From positions 1 through 39,020 of the forward strand of contig DXHX01000085.1 in assembly GCA_019113205.1 (NCBI GenBank): a DNA stretch of 39,020 nt, written 5' to 3'. Positions 24,758 through 33,244 of the stretch are shown piece after piece. The notes under the pieces are model-generated. The model ran no database searches. It was not told the DNA's origin and worked only from the letters and a program-made list of their open reading frames with translations. This DNA is from Candidatus Pseudogracilibacillus intestinigallinarum. GTDB taxonomy: Bacteria; Bacillota; Bacilli; Bacillales; Amphibacillaceae. The number at the start of each line of letters is the position of its first letter. Position 1 is the stretch's first letter. Both the position numbers and the translations under genes were made by a program.

Positions 24758-25249
24758 TTATTTATGACGTAGTTCCAAAGAAAGCAACATTTCTTTCATA
24801 TCAAGGCCACTGCTATATCCGCCTAATTTGCCATTTTTTTGTACGACCCGGTGACAAGGGATGACAATTGATATCGGATTTTTACCATTTGCCCCACCAA
24901 CCGCTCGTACAGCTTTTTCATTGTGAATTTGTTTTGCGATATCGTAATAAGAAACAGTTTCTCCATATGGAATGGTTCGTAACGCATTCCATACTTGCAT
25001 TTGAAAATTTGTCCCTTCTATATCCAGTGGCATATCAAAAGTTTTCCGTTCTCCATGAAAATATTGTTCCAATTGTTTTTCATATGGTGCTAGAAAGGCT
25101 GCATCTTCTATAAGTACATCATGTGGATGGTTTGCTTTTATTTTGTCGAAGGAACGTTTAATATATTTTAATCCTTTGTCCGTCGCTGCGATATACATAG
25201 TAACCCCATTAAAAGTTCGTTCATTATAGTATATTACCTTTTTCGTCAT
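24758..25249 (-). CDS. ogt: Methylated-DNA-protein-cysteine methyltransferase
   Basis: The 163-residue suicide enzyme takes methyl groups from O6-methylguanine. The C-terminal domain has FQMQVWNALRTIPYGETVSY, the recognition helix with AVRAVGGANGKNP, and the active site IPCHRVV with Cys132. The N-terminal domain is short, as in the B. subtilis Ogt/DatA group, and has no Ada regulatory part. It is followed by the Lon-like gene after 32 bases, likely in one transcript. The ATG is in a good context (GGAGTG upstream). No LexA-like site is seen nearby. Confidence 0.95.
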   Translation of the reverse strand: MTKKVIYYNERTFNGVTMYIAATDKGLKYIKRSFDKIKANHPHDVLIEDAAFLAPYEKQLEQYFHGERKTFDMPLDIEGTNFQMQVWNALRTIPYGETVSYYDIAKQIHNEKAVRAVGGANGKNPISIVIPCHRVVQKNGKLGGYSSGLDMKEMLLSLELRHK

Positions 25250-25277
25250 CCTTCACACTCCTTTTAAATCAATTATC

Positions 25278-25323
25278 AAAAAAACACCTAAAGACTATTT
25301 ACTACTATTTTAGCCTTTAGGTG
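25278..25323 (-). terminator. Terminator of the small charged-protein gene
   Basis: CACCTAAAGGCTA pairs with TAGTCTTTAGGTG and is followed by seven T on the minus strand. Confidence 0.85.
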
Positions 25324-25339
25324 CCGTTATTTCCATTGT

Positions 25340-25489
25340 CTATTCTTCACTCTGTGATTTATCCTGTGATTTCCGCTTCTTCTTTTCTTGTTCTGCTTCA
25401 ATATTTAACTCTTCTGTAGGTGGTTGATCCGCAAATTTTTCATTTTCAAATTTGTCTAATGGCGTTTTTCGTTCTTTTTTACGCTCCAT
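25340..25489 (-). CDS. Small, highly charged protein of unknown function (49 residues)
   Basis: An ATG at 25489 has an excellent AGGAGG nine bases upstream. The 49-residue product starts MERKKERKTPLDKFENEKFA and is almost entirely charged and polar, with a Lys/Arg-rich start, an acidic middle and a Lys-rich tail ending in SQSEE; there is no Cys, no membrane segment and almost no large hydrophobic residue. It is probably disordered. It lies between two strong terminators, so it is transcribed alone. The composition would suit a small spore-core or nucleic-acid-associated protein, but I recognise no family and that is a guess. Confidence 0.7.
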   Translation of the reverse strand: MERKKERKTPLDKFENEKFADQPPTEELNIEAEQEKKKRKSQDKSQSEE

Positions 25490-25554
25490 CCTTAGCACCT
25501 CCTATGTATATATTTCCACAAACATGAAAGAATCAAACATTTTACAAATAAAAT

Positions 25555-25593
25555 AACCCTTAATATTAGAAACTCATTCTAATATTAAGGGTT
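25555..25593 (-). terminator. Terminator of pheST
   Basis: AACCCTTAATATTAGAA pairs with TTCTAATATTAAGGGTT around a four-base loop and is followed by ATTTTATTT, directly after pheT. Confidence 0.82.
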
Positions 25594-25615
25594 CATCAAA
25601 TACGTAATATTTAAA

Positions 25616-28042
25616 TTATGAGCGGATCGTCGCTTCGAATTTCTCGCTCATTGTCGTAACAATGTTTTCAAATGAAGCTTCTACTTCTTCATCTGTTAAT
25701 GTTTTTTCTGGGTCTTCATAATGAATATTAAATGCAACGGATTTTTCATCTTCTGCAACATTTTCACCTGTATATACGTCGAATGCTTCTACCTTTTTCA
25801 CTAACGGACCACCAGCTTTTACGATCGTTGCTTCCATATCCCCAGCATGTACATCTGCTTTCACAACAAATGCAACGTCACGTAAAATCGACGGATATTT
25901 TGGCACAGTCGTATAAACGAGTTCTCCACGATCTTTTGCTAAAATATAATCAAGATTTAAATCAAACACATACGTTTCTTTCAAATCTTTTTCTTTTGCA
26001 ATTTTCGGGTGAACTTGTCCTACAAAACCAATCGTTTCACCGTCTGCTTTCACAATTGCACAGCGACCTGGGTGCATCCCCTCTACTTTTGCTTGTTCAT
26101 ATGTGACATCAATATGAACATACTCGAATAATCCTTCCACAATTCCTTTTGCAACATAGAAGTCTGCTTGCTTTAATTCTTGTTGCCATTTATGTTCATG
26201 CCACTTTCCAGTAATTGCGCCAGCTATACGAAGTGCTTCTTTAGGTTGTTTTGTAATTTCCGCTTCTTCTGATAAGAAAATGGAACCTACTTCATATAAA
26301 GCAACATTTGCTTGTTTTCGTGCAACATTATATGTGAGTCGGTTTAGCAATTCTGGTAATAAACTTAAACGTAAATATTGATGATCCTCACTCATCGGCA
26401 TAGATAATGGAACCGGAATTAAATTAGTTGATAATTCAGGGCTCGTTAAAATTTCTGTCGCTTTTTTATCGACTAATGAATACGTAATTGCTTCATATAA
26501 TCCAACACTTTGTAAGTATTTTTTAATATTACGTTTTAACAATTGTTCTGCTGTTAATCCACCTGGTTTAGATGCGTTAGCAGGTAACGTAAATGGTAAG
26601 TTGTCATAACCATAAATACGTGCCACCTCTTCTAACATATCTTCAAATAGAGTAATATCTCCACGACGTGTTGGAATCGTGACAACAAAATTCGTACCAT
26701 CTAACTCATAGTCAAAACGTAATTTACGCAAAATATCTTTCATTTCATCGATCGAAATGTCCGTGCCTAGACGACGATTTACTTCATCAGCATTCATGTC
26801 AATGTTCGCTTCTTCTACCTTCAGTTCGTTAAACTCTGCTGCATCATCGACAAGTTTTCCGTTTGCATATTGTACGAGCAATTCACATGCACGAAGACCT
26901 GCTTCACGTACACGTACAGGATCGACCCCTTTTTCAAAACGTGTACTTGCATCACTACGTAAACCAGTTTCATTGACAGCTTTACGTACTGTTTGAGCAT
27001 CAAAATATGCCGCTTCAATCAGGACGTTTTTCGTGTCGTTATTTACTTCCGTATTCGCTCCACCCATGACACCTGCCATGGCAATTCCTTTTTCTCCATT
27101 CGTAATGAGCAAGTTTTCGTTCGTTAATGTACGTGTTTGATCATCCAATGTTACGATTTGTTCTCCGTTTTTTGCACGGCGAACGACAATTTCTTTAGAA
27201 CCTAATAAATCATAATCGAATGCATGTAATGGCTGACCATATTCCATTAATACGTAGTTCGTAATATCAACAACATTATTAATCGGACGAATTCCCGCCG
27301 CAAGAAGTGCATTTTGCATCCATAATGGGGATGGAGCAATTTCCACATCTTTTACGATAAACGCACCATAATATGGACAAAGATCTGGGTCTTCAGACGA
27401 TACAGAAATATAGTCTGCTACATTTTCTTCTGTCGCTGCCACTTCAGGATTCGGTATATTCACTTCTTCATCTAAAATTGCTGCCACTTCATATGCGACA
27501 CCAATCATACTTAAAGCATCTGCACGATTTGGTGTTAAGTCGAACTCTAAAATCGCGTCATCTAAGTTTAATAACGCATCTACAGGTTCTCCTACAACAG
27601 TATCTTCTGGTAATACAACGATTCCTTCTTCGTATTGTTCCGGAATAAAACGATCACCGACAGATAATTCTTTTAACGAACAAATCATCCCGTTTGATTC
27701 AATACCACGTAATTTTACTTTTTTAATTTTGAAATTCCCAGGTAAAACTGCTCCCGGTTTTGCGACTACTACTTTTTGTCCTTGTGCTACATTTGGTGCC
27801 CCACAAATTATTTGTAACGTTTCCTCGCCAACGTCTACTTGACATAAACGTAATTTATCTGCATCAGGATGTTGTTCACATTCTTTTACATACCCGACAA
27901 CGACATTTTCACTTTTTTCATTAATGATATATTCAATACCATCCACTTCAATCCCTGATTTTGTAATTTTTTCTGCTAATTGTTCAGCAGTTTGTTCCCC
28001 GGTATTCACATATTTATTTAACCAATTAATTGATACTAACAA
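25616..28042 (-). CDS. pheT: Phenylalanine-tRNA ligase beta subunit
   Basis: The 808-residue product starts at a TTG (28042) with GGAGGG seven bases upstream; there is no better start, since MLVSINWLNKYV is the canonical N-terminus. Domains in order are: an EMAP-like tRNA-binding domain at about 40-150 (VVGYVKECEQHPDADKLRLC), the B3/B4 editing domain with ITNYVLMEYGQPLHAFD, B5, the inactive synthetase-like core, and the C-terminal ferredoxin-fold anticodon-binding domain beginning YTTVPKYPSILRDVAFVV. With PheS it forms the (alpha-beta)2 enzyme that charges tRNA-Phe. It follows pheS by 95 bases, a longer gap than usual, and shares its T-box leader. Confidence 0.97.
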   Translation of the reverse strand: MLVSINWLNKYVNTGEQTAEQLAEKITKSGIEVDGIEYIINEKSENVVVGYVKECEQHPDADKLRLCQVDVGEETLQIICGAPNVAQGQKVVVAKPGAVLPGNFKIKKVKLRGIESNGMICSLKELSVGDRFIPEQYEEGIVVLPEDTVVGEPVDALLNLDDAILEFDLTPNRADALSMIGVAYEVAAILDEEVNIPNPEVAATEENVADYISVSSEDPDLCPYYGAFIVKDVEIAPSPLWMQNALLAAGIRPINNVVDITNYVLMEYGQPLHAFDYDLLGSKEIVVRRAKNGEQIVTLDDQTRTLTNENLLITNGEKGIAMAGVMGGANTEVNNDTKNVLIEAAYFDAQTVRKAVNETGLRSDASTRFEKGVDPVRVREAGLRACELLVQYANGKLVDDAAEFNELKVEEANIDMNADEVNRRLGTDISIDEMKDILRKLRFDYELDGTNFVVTIPTRRGDITLFEDMLEEVARIYGYDNLPFTLPANASKPGGLTAEQLLKRNIKKYLQSVGLYEAITYSLVDKKATEILTSPELSTNLIPVPLSMPMSEDHQYLRLSLLPELLNRLTYNVARKQANVALYEVGSIFLSEEAEITKQPKEALRIAGAITGKWHEHKWQQELKQADFYVAKGIVEGLFEYVHIDVTYEQAKVEGMHPGRCAIVKADGETIGFVGQVHPKIAKEKDLKETYVFDLNLDYILAKDRGELVYTTVPKYPSILRDVAFVVKADVHAGDMEATIVKAGGPLVKKVEAFDVYTGENVAEDEKSVAFNIHYEDPEKTLTDEEVEASFENIVTTMSEKFEATIRS

Positions 28043-28137
28043 AGTAGTCCCTCCTAAATAGCTTGTTTAACATTCTACTTACGTTGTGCATATTACTTTC
28101 ATAAGTAATCATTTTTAAAAAATCATTATCTTTTTCT

Positions 28138-29169
28138 TTATGCTTCGTGAAATTGTTGTAAAAATCGTACATCATTTGTATAGAAACGACGAATATCATC
28201 GACACCATATTTTAGCATGGCAATACGATCTGGTCCCATTCCGAATGCAAAACCTGTATACACTTTCGGATCATATCCAGCCATTTCTAATACTTTAGGA
28301 TGAACCATTCCAGCACCTAAAATTTCAATCCAACCTGTCTTTTTACAAACAGAACAGCCTTCTCCACTACAAACTTTACAAGAAATATCCATTTCAACAG
28401 ACGGTTCTGTAAACGGGAAGAAGCTTGGACGTAAACGAATTTCTCGGTCTGTACCAAACATTTTTTTCGCAAATAAATCTAATGTTCCTTTTAAATCACT
28501 CATACGTACATTTTTGTCGACATATAATCCTTCGATTTGTGTAAATTGGTGTGAATGTGTTGCATCATCACTATCTCGGCGATACACTTTTCCAGGACAA
28601 ATCATACGAATTGGCTCGCCATCTAATGCATTCATCGTACGTGCTTGTACAGGAGATGTATGTGTGCGTAATAATAATTCATTCGTAATATAAAATGAAT
28701 CTTGCATATCACGTGCTGGATGGCCTTTCGGTAAGTTTAAGGCTTCAAAATTGTAATAATCTGTTTCTACTTCTGGTCCTTCTTTTATCTCATAACCTAA
28801 ACCGATAAAGTGATCTTCAATTTCTTCGATAATCGAATGTAAAATATGTGTTCCACCAACACGAACCGGACGGCCTGGTAATGTGACATCAATTTTTTCC
28901 GCTTCTAATTGAATTTCTAATTCCTTCAGTTCGATTGCTTCTTTTTTCTCTGCTAAGTTCGTTTGAATGGATTCGCGAACTTTGTTAGCCATTTCCCCAA
29001 TGACCGGGCGTTCTTCAGGAGATAATTTCCCCATACCTCGTAGTACACCAGTAATCGAACCTTTTTTCCCTAAATAGGTTACTTGTACATCTTGTAAATC
29101 TTTTAATGTTTCGATTTGTGCAATTTGTTCTAATGCTTCTTTTTCAATGGCTTGTAATTGATCTTTCAT
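28138..29169 (-). CDS. pheS: Phenylalanine-tRNA ligase alpha subunit
   Basis: The 343-residue catalytic subunit of PheRS begins with an N-terminal coiled coil (1-90). Class II motifs follow: [23 protein letters not shown] (motif 2 region), [20 protein letters not shown] in part, QIEGLYVD, and the motif 3 block [18 protein letters not shown] four-cysteine knuckle ([12 protein letters not shown]) interrupts the core, as in many Bacillales PheS. The ATG follows GAAGGAGG. Expression is set by the T-box leader at 29201-29440: uncharged tRNA-Phe should allow read-through. Confidence 0.98.
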   Translation of the reverse strand: MKDQLQAIEKEALEQIAQIETLKDLQDVQVTYLGKKGSITGVLRGMGKLSPEERPVIGEMANKVRESIQTNLAEKKEAIELKELEIQLEAEKIDVTLPGRPVRVGGTHILHSIIEEIEDHFIGLGYEIKEGPEVETDYYNFEALNLPKGHPARDMQDSFYITNELLLRTHTSPVQARTMNALDGEPIRMICPGKVYRRDSDDATHSHQFTQIEGLYVDKNVRMSDLKGTLDLFAKKMFGTDREIRLRPSFFPFTEPSVEMDISCKVCSGEGCSVCKKTGWIEILGAGMVHPKVLEMAGYDPKVYTGFAFGMGPDRIAMLKYGVDDIRRFYTNDVRFLQQFHEA

Positions 29170-29200
29170 GTCTGTATCCTCCTTCTAAAAATAAACATAA

Positions 29201-29440
29201 AAAAACCTCGTTCCTAATAAAAGGGACGAGGTTATATTTCGCGGTACCACCCTTGTTGATACATACAAATGTATCCAACTTTGTTTTGATAATGGACAAA
29301 TATTGTCCAGAAACACGATTAAGTGTCAGCTCTCTGAGTGAATCATAACGATTGATCCATTAAAATGCTTCCAGTCTAAGGCATTTTTTCCCTTGAAATG
29401 TTCGTTTATTCGTTACTTTGCTCCGTCATTGCTTTTTCCA
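29201..29440 (-). promoter_or_regulatory. T-box leader of pheST (tRNA-Phe sensing)
   Basis: The minus strand holds the T-box sequence AAGGGTGGTACCGCG at 29254-29240, followed by a terminator stem (AACCTCGTCCC with GGAACGAGGTT and seven T, 29201-29233). Upstream are Stem I-like features: the GACGGAGCAAAGTAACG base, the AGAGAGCTG block, and several small stems (TGGACAATATTTGTCCA among them). A TTC triplet in GTGTTTCTGG may be the Phe specifier, but I cannot fold Stem I with confidence. Context (pheS next) makes tRNA-Phe the expected ligand. Confidence 0.92.
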
Positions 29441-29456
29441 TATGAAACTACACATA

Positions 29457-29485
29457 AGTATACTAATAGCAACGTTTTTATGCAA
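29457..29485 (-). promoter_or_regulatory. Sigma-A promoter of pheST
   Basis: TTGCAT (29485-29480) and TATACT (29462-29457) are 17 bases apart on the minus strand, directly after the trmH-like stop codon and just ahead of the T-box leader. Confidence 0.75.
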
Positions 29486-30223
29486 CTATTTTCTAATATG
29501 ATACATTAATATACCTGCTGCTATACCGACATTTAATGACTCGGCCTTTCCATACATCGGAATCTTCACAAGTTCATCCGCCATATCGAGCCATTTTTGT
29601 TGTACTCCACGACCTTCATTTCCTAAAATAATCGCCGTTTTGTTTGTCGGCTCTATTTCCGCATAATTTTTGGCACGTCGCAATGTTGTTGCCCATACCG
29701 AAAAACCATCTGTTTGAAGGTTTGTAATTGCTTCGTTCAAGTCACGCTGTTCAATTGCAAGGTGGAAAATGGAACCTTGTGTTGCACGAACGACTTTATC
29801 ATTGTACAAATCAACCGTCCCTTCCCCTAACACTACTTTAGAAAAGCCAGCCGCATCTGCTGTTCGAATAATCGTTCCTAAATTACCAGGATCTTGGACG
29901 GCATCGATTAAGAGGACATAGTTATTATGTTCTTGTTTCATGCTTCCCATGTTCACAATTGCCGCAATTCCTTGTGGTGCTTCCGTTTGGGATATTTCCT
30001 TAAATACATTCTCCGTGACGATATATACATATTCTTCATCCATCCATGCTGGAACTTCTTTTCCTTCTTGAACAATTAAAGTTGTAATTAATTGGTCTGT
30101 TTCATATGCTTCCTCAATCATATGTTCCCCTTCAATTAGAAATGTGCCTGATTCTTGGCGATATTTTTTCTTATGTAGTTTTTTCCACTCTTTGACGAAT
30201 TTGTTTTGTATCGATGTAATCAT
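29486..30223 (-). CDS. TrmH/SpoU-family RNA 2'-O-methyltransferase (YsgA-like)
   Basis: The 245-residue protein is counted from the ATG at 30223, with AAGGATGG upstream; two earlier in-frame ATGs (30232, 30244) are less well placed. The N-terminal SpoU substrate-binding domain (QNKFVKEWKKLHKKKYRQES, then FLIEGEHMIEEA) is followed by the knotted SPOUT domain: LLIDAVQDPGNLGTIIRTAD, LGEGTVDLYNDKVVRATQGS, ILGNEGRGV, and IPMYGKAESLNVGIAAGILM. These are the three SpoU motifs that bind AdoMet. It methylates a ribose 2'-O of rRNA or tRNA; the exact nucleotide is not readable. Position next to pheS and sspI matches B. subtilis ysgA. Confidence 0.92.
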   Translation of the reverse strand: MITSIQNKFVKEWKKLHKKKYRQESGTFLIEGEHMIEEAYETDQLITTLIVQEGKEVPAWMDEEYVYIVTENVFKEISQTEAPQGIAAIVNMGSMKQEHNNYVLLIDAVQDPGNLGTIIRTADAAGFSKVVLGEGTVDLYNDKVVRATQGSIFHLAIEQRDLNEAITNLQTDGFSVWATTLRRAKNYAEIEPTNKTAIILGNEGRGVQQKWLDMADELVKIPMYGKAESLNVGIAAGILMYHIRK

Positions 30224-30266
30224 CTTATCCATCCTTTTCTTCATGAACCGTTCCTATAATGCTCTT

Positions 30267-30295
30267 ATTATACGCCTTTTTTCAGTTGTTGCCAA
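30267..30295 (-). promoter_or_regulatory. Sigma-A promoter of the TrmH-like gene
   Basis: TTGGCA (30295-30290) and TATAAT (30272-30267) are 17 bases apart on the minus strand, about 44 bases before the chosen start codon. Confidence 0.75.
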
Positions 30296-30303
30296 TTTTC
30301 GTA

Positions 30304-31053
30304 TTAGGATGTTTTCTTGTTCGATTGCCTCATTATAAACACAATTCCGATTTGGAAACTTATGAATAATGCTAATGTCATATAGAGATTTATTTCATCT
30401 GAAAAAAGAAATATGTTTTGCAGTAATTCCGGAATCGTTACGATCACAACTACCATTAGCATGATCCATGTTTTTGTCCACCACGATAATCCAATTAAGA
30501 TTGCAGTGATGACTATCCCAATGATATACACAAACGGGGCTTCTATCGTCCATATTGGGGTTTTAATGTGATCGTCCAACCAGAATACACTGACAAATAG
30601 AACTGAAAGCAAACATATGGTAATGAAAATGTATGCAATAGCCTTTACATCTGGTGCATTTTGTTTACTTAAATTTTTTACTATCAAAACGAATATAGCT
30701 ATAAATAATAAAAACACGCTTATCATTCCAACTAAACGGAACGAGGAAAAAGCTAATTCACCACGTACAATATCTGGAAAAATTGCAATAGAAAAAGCTC
30801 CAGCAATGATAGATAAACAAACAAAAACGGTTCCTTTCATGTCTGTTTTCATTTCTTTGCCAATTGCTTTCATATATACTTCTGGTGAATTTCCTATTAT
30901 AGATTGTATGGATTTCCCCTCTTGTTCCGCTTCTAATAATTGATGTTCCACTTTTTCTATGACACGCAATATTTCTTCTTCCTTTTTACCTGATGTCATT
31001 AAATACACTCGTAAATTGCTTAAAAATTGTTCACCTTCTTTTGATAATGCCAT
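30304..31053 (-). CDS. HAAS-domain membrane protein of unknown function
   Basis: The 249-residue protein has a soluble N-terminal helical domain at about 1-70 (LRVYLMTSGKKEEEILRVIE, GKSIQSIIGNSPEVYMKAIG), which fits the HAAS type found beside many Firmicute membrane proteins. Six hydrophobic segments follow, at about 74-95, 107-128, 135-158, 171-193, 195-216 and 220-243. HAAS proteins often pair with a PadR-like regulator, but none is visible next to it. The ATG follows AAAGGGA. It is divergent from sspI and lies upstream of the TrmH-like gene, which has its own promoter. Function unknown. Confidence 0.75.
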   Translation of the reverse strand: MALSKEGEQFLSNLRVYLMTSGKKEEEILRVIEKVEHQLLEAEQEGKSIQSIIGNSPEVYMKAIGKEMKTDMKGTVFVCLSIIAGAFSIAIFPDIVRGELAFSSFRLVGMISVFLLFIAIFVLIVKNLSKQNAPDVKAIAYIFITICLLSVLFVSVFWLDDHIKTPIWTIEAPFVYIIGIVITAILIGLSWWTKTWIMLMVVVIVTIPELLQNIFLFSDEINLYMTLALFISFQIGIVFIMRQSNKKTS

Positions 31054-31265
31054 ATGCTTTGTCCCTTTCTTAGATCAATTTTTGTATAAATAAGCGATAG
31101 ACTAACATCCTATTCGTATTATTTAAAATTGGATTTTCCTCCCATTCAATATAGCACGTTCAAAAGTCTCTTCCCGATACTTTATTTATATTTTACTTTT
31201 ATATGGACGCGATTGATTTTTCATTACGTGCTGAAATTACATACATACTTTTTGCACCGTACGGT

Positions 31266-31272
31266 CATAATA
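31266..31272 (+). promoter_or_regulatory. Candidate sigma-G/F -10 box of sspI
   Basis: CATAATA fits the sigma-G -10 consensus (CATnnTA) and lies 30 bases before the sspI start. A partial -35 match (ACATAC) is about 17 bases upstream. Forespore expression is expected for sspI. Confidence 0.5.
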
Positions 31273-31302
31273 AAGAAAACGAATCATAAAGGAGTTTTTC
31301 AT

Positions 31303-31518
31303 ATGGACATCAATATTCGCGAAGCAATATATCAAAACGTGAAAGATAATTCATTGGATCAATTTGAAGAAACCATTGTCGATGCATTAGAAGATGGAGA
31401 AGAAAAAATATTGCCAGGACTCGGCGTTCTATTTGAGTATATTTGGAACGGCTCTACAAACGAGGAAAAATCATCAATGTTATTTGCTTTAGAAAGAGGA
31501 TTGCAAAAACATAATTAG
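31303..31518 (+). CDS. sspI: Small acid-soluble spore protein SspI
   Basis: The 71-residue product is counted from the ATG at 31303, with AAAGGAG seven bases upstream; the open frame extends further upstream but has no start signal. It matches SspI in length (B. subtilis SspI has 71) and sequence: MDINIREAIYQNV, then a stretch with EETIVDALEDGEEKILPGLG, VLFEYIW, and a final ALERGLQ. SspI is a minor SASP made only in the forespore and found in the spore core. The gene follows the TrmH-like region, as in B. subtilis. It is direct evidence for an endospore former. Confidence 0.95.
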   Translation: MDINIREAIYQNVKDNSLDQFEETIVDALEDGEEKILPGLGVLFEYIWNGSTNEEKSSMLFALERGLQKHN

Positions 31519-31614
31519 ATGTTTAAGAGCATAGTCTTTTCTACTCATTTCCCTTGCTATTTACCCCGTTGAATCATATGATATGTTTAGTGATAAAAAA
31601 GGACGGATGAATAG

Positions 31615-32337
31615 ATGAATGAAATGATTCAAAATTATATGCTCCCAACGAACGACTCATACAAGCGACATGCGACAAATACAATCCAAGGAACAAACGG
31701 ACTTGATTTCCAACAGTTACTTATGGAAAAAATTGCGCTCGCCCAATCATATAATTTACACGGAGGAATGACAGATCATCTTTCTTCCTTGCAACCTTTT
31801 TCTATAATGAATCGTATCGGGATGGATATGCAATTACCAATGATGACACAGCCACAAACGAGTAGTGTCATGCAACAACCAGTACAAATGAATGATGCTA
31901 TTGCAACATATACAGCTACACAATCAAGCCGTACAGGAACAGCTTTAGCGAAGGCACCAACGACAAAATATAATGAGCTTATTGCGAATGCGGCGAAAAA
32001 ATATGGGGTCGATGAAAATTTAATCCATGCAATCATTAAAATGGAATCAAACTATAATCCATCCGTTCGTAGTCATGTAGGGGCTGTTGGTTTAATGCAA
32101 TTAATGCCAGCTACAGCAAAAGAAGTCGGTGTTACAGATCGGACGGATATCGCCCAAAACATTGATGGTGGGACACAATATTTTAGTAAAATGCTAAAGC
32201 GTCATAATGGAGATGTACGCTTGGCGTTAGCCGCCTATAATGCCGGTCCGGGTAACGTACAAAAATATGGTGGTATCCCACCGTTTAAGGAAACACAAAA
32301 CTATGTGCAAAAGATTATGGATTATTATCGCGTATGA
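31615..32337 (+). CDS. Lytic transglycosylase, SLT domain (YjbJ-like)
   Basis: The 240-residue protein has an N-terminal 115 residues of low complexity, rich in Gln, Met and Thr, and a C-terminal SLT domain (about 119-240) with [20 protein letters not shown] (catalytic Glu144), [19 protein letters not shown], and [18 protein letters not shown]. Such enzymes cut the MurNAc-GlcNAc bond and leave 1,6-anhydro ends. I see no signal peptide or membrane anchor in the first 40 residues, so export may be non-classical, as proposed for similar Bacillus proteins. The ATG follows AAAAAGGACGG. It ends at a region of IS remnants. Confidence 0.92.
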   Translation: MNEMIQNYMLPTNDSYKRHATNTIQGTNGLDFQQLLMEKIALAQSYNLHGGMTDHLSSLQPFSIMNRIGMDMQLPMMTQPQTSSVMQQPVQMNDAIATYTATQSSRTGTALAKAPTTKYNELIANAAKKYGVDENLIHAIIKMESNYNPSVRSHVGAVGLMQLMPATAKEVGVTDRTDIAQNIDGGTQYFSKMLKRHNGDVRLALAAYNAGPGNVQKYGGIPPFKETQNYVQKIMDYYRV

Positions 32338-32352
32338 AGAAATGGCTAAAAG

Positions 32353-32407
32353 TGATGTGCACCCCTTAAGTTAAACCAAAATCTAACTTATAAGGATTGC
32401 TGACAGT
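32353..32407. mobile_element. Juxtaposed IS150-like terminal repeats (element collapsed)
   Basis: TGTGCACCCCTTAAGTTAAAC is followed after four bases by ATCTAACTTATAAGGATTGC, the imperfect reverse complement. The outer sequences look like the ends of IS150-group IS3 elements (TGCACCCC...AGTTAGAC). With nothing in between, this is either the scar of an internally deleted IS or a MITE-like relic. Confidence 0.35.
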
Positions 32408-32446
32408 GATGAAAATAAATTAGTGGAATGACTGGCTTTAAGCGGA

Positions 32447-32494
32447 AAAATCGGAGTGAATCACACAAATTAATGTGCTGTTCACTCCGATTTT
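32447..32494. terminator. Bidirectional terminator between the transglycosylase and nuclease-like genes
   Basis: AAAATCGGAGTGAA pairs with TTCACTCCGATTTT around a 20-base loop that contains a second stem (CACA/TGTG). It sits between convergent genes and overlaps the stop codon of the nuclease-like gene. Confidence 0.8.
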
Positions 32495-33059
32495 ACATTT
32501 CTTCTAATCTTAAATTCTTCTGTAACACATAATATGGTTTTCTAGATCTTGACCGACTGGAATAAATAAGTTCCTCTAATTGTTTCGAGTATTTAACTTC
32601 CTTGACTAACAAATCAAGAAAAACTTCTTTTTCTTCTTCTGTTAATTCAAACGATTGAAATTGAATCATAAAGTCAAAATTTGTTCCGTGACGGTATAAT
32701 CTACCAGGCAAGGGATGATGCTTGCGATTACCAATCATAATACCGTATCGGATATAAGGGGTTATACTTTTGTGTTGTTGTGCCTTATAACTATAGGTAA
32801 TCGCATCGTGTGTTGTTACAGAATTAATCTTAGATTCAATAATGACTCTAGGTTTAATATGTTCATCTTTTTTCTCAAAAATAAGTAAATCAGTTTCAAA
32901 CCCGTTTGTTCTTAATTCTGCATCTTGAAATTCAACATTATAGGAGATGATTTCATTGCTATATGGCATTTTTACCAGTGTATCAGCAAATAATTCATTT
33001 CCTAAACCTGATTCATTAATTAAAGTTTTTATCGTATCAGTCCATTGATTTTCCCTCAT
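32493..33059 (-). CDS. Solitary PD-(D/E)XK nuclease-like protein
   Basis: I recognise no specific family for this 188-residue protein. It shows a PD-(D/E)XK-like core: GFETDLLIFEKK (Asp57) on one strand and RVIIESKINSV (Glu75-x-Lys77) on the next, with a spacing of 18, followed by an Ala/Tyr-containing helix (YSYKAQQHKSI) and IRYGIMIGN. This is the fold of many restriction and repair nucleases and of phage or defence nucleases. The C-terminus is basic (SSRSRSRKPYY). The ATG follows AGGAGA. No methyltransferase or partner is adjacent, and a serine recombinase fragment lies just upstream on the other strand, which suggests past horizontal transfer. Whether it cuts DNA, and in which system, is unknown. 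Confidence 0.6.
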   Translation of the reverse strand: MRENQWTDTIKTLINESGLGNELFADTLVKMPYSNEIISYNVEFQDAELRTNGFETDLLIFEKKDEHIKPRVIIESKINSVTTHDAITYSYKAQQHKSITPYIRYGIMIGNRKHHPLPGRLYRHGTNFDFMIQFQSFELTEEEKEVFLDLLVKEVKYSKQLEELIYSSRSRSRKPYYVLQKNLRLEEM

Positions 33060-33192
33060 AGGAAATTCTCCTTTTATTTACAGTTTTGATGGATCTTCCT
33101 GTAGATGATTTGAGTAACACATGTGTTTAGACATAATCTTCCGGTGTCTGTGACCTCAACCACTTGTACATATCTTTCGCAATAAATGAATA

Positions 33193-33212
33193 AATCGTAT
33201 TGTAATACGATT
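33193..33212. repeat. Near-perfect 20-base palindrome
   Basis: AATCGTATTGTAATACGATT pairs over nine of ten positions per arm. It lies between the nuclease-like gene and the recombinase remnant and could be a protein-binding site (operator or recombination site). No function is shown. Confidence 0.4.
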
Positions 33213-33244
33213 GGTCCGCAAGGCATATAGAGATCAGTACAATT

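Noticed and set aside
26821-27018. A 65-codon minus-strand ORF inside pheT
   Set aside because: It is in another frame of pheT on the same strand, without a binding site, and its translation resembles no family.
28026-28208. A 60-codon minus-strand ORF across the pheS-pheT gap
   Set aside because: It overlaps both genes out of frame and has no start signal; the 95-base gap probably holds no gene.
31129-31302. An upstream extension of the sspI frame by 58 codons
   Set aside because: The SspI family starts at MDINIRE, the only good binding site is in front of that ATG, and a candidate sporulation promoter lies within the extension.
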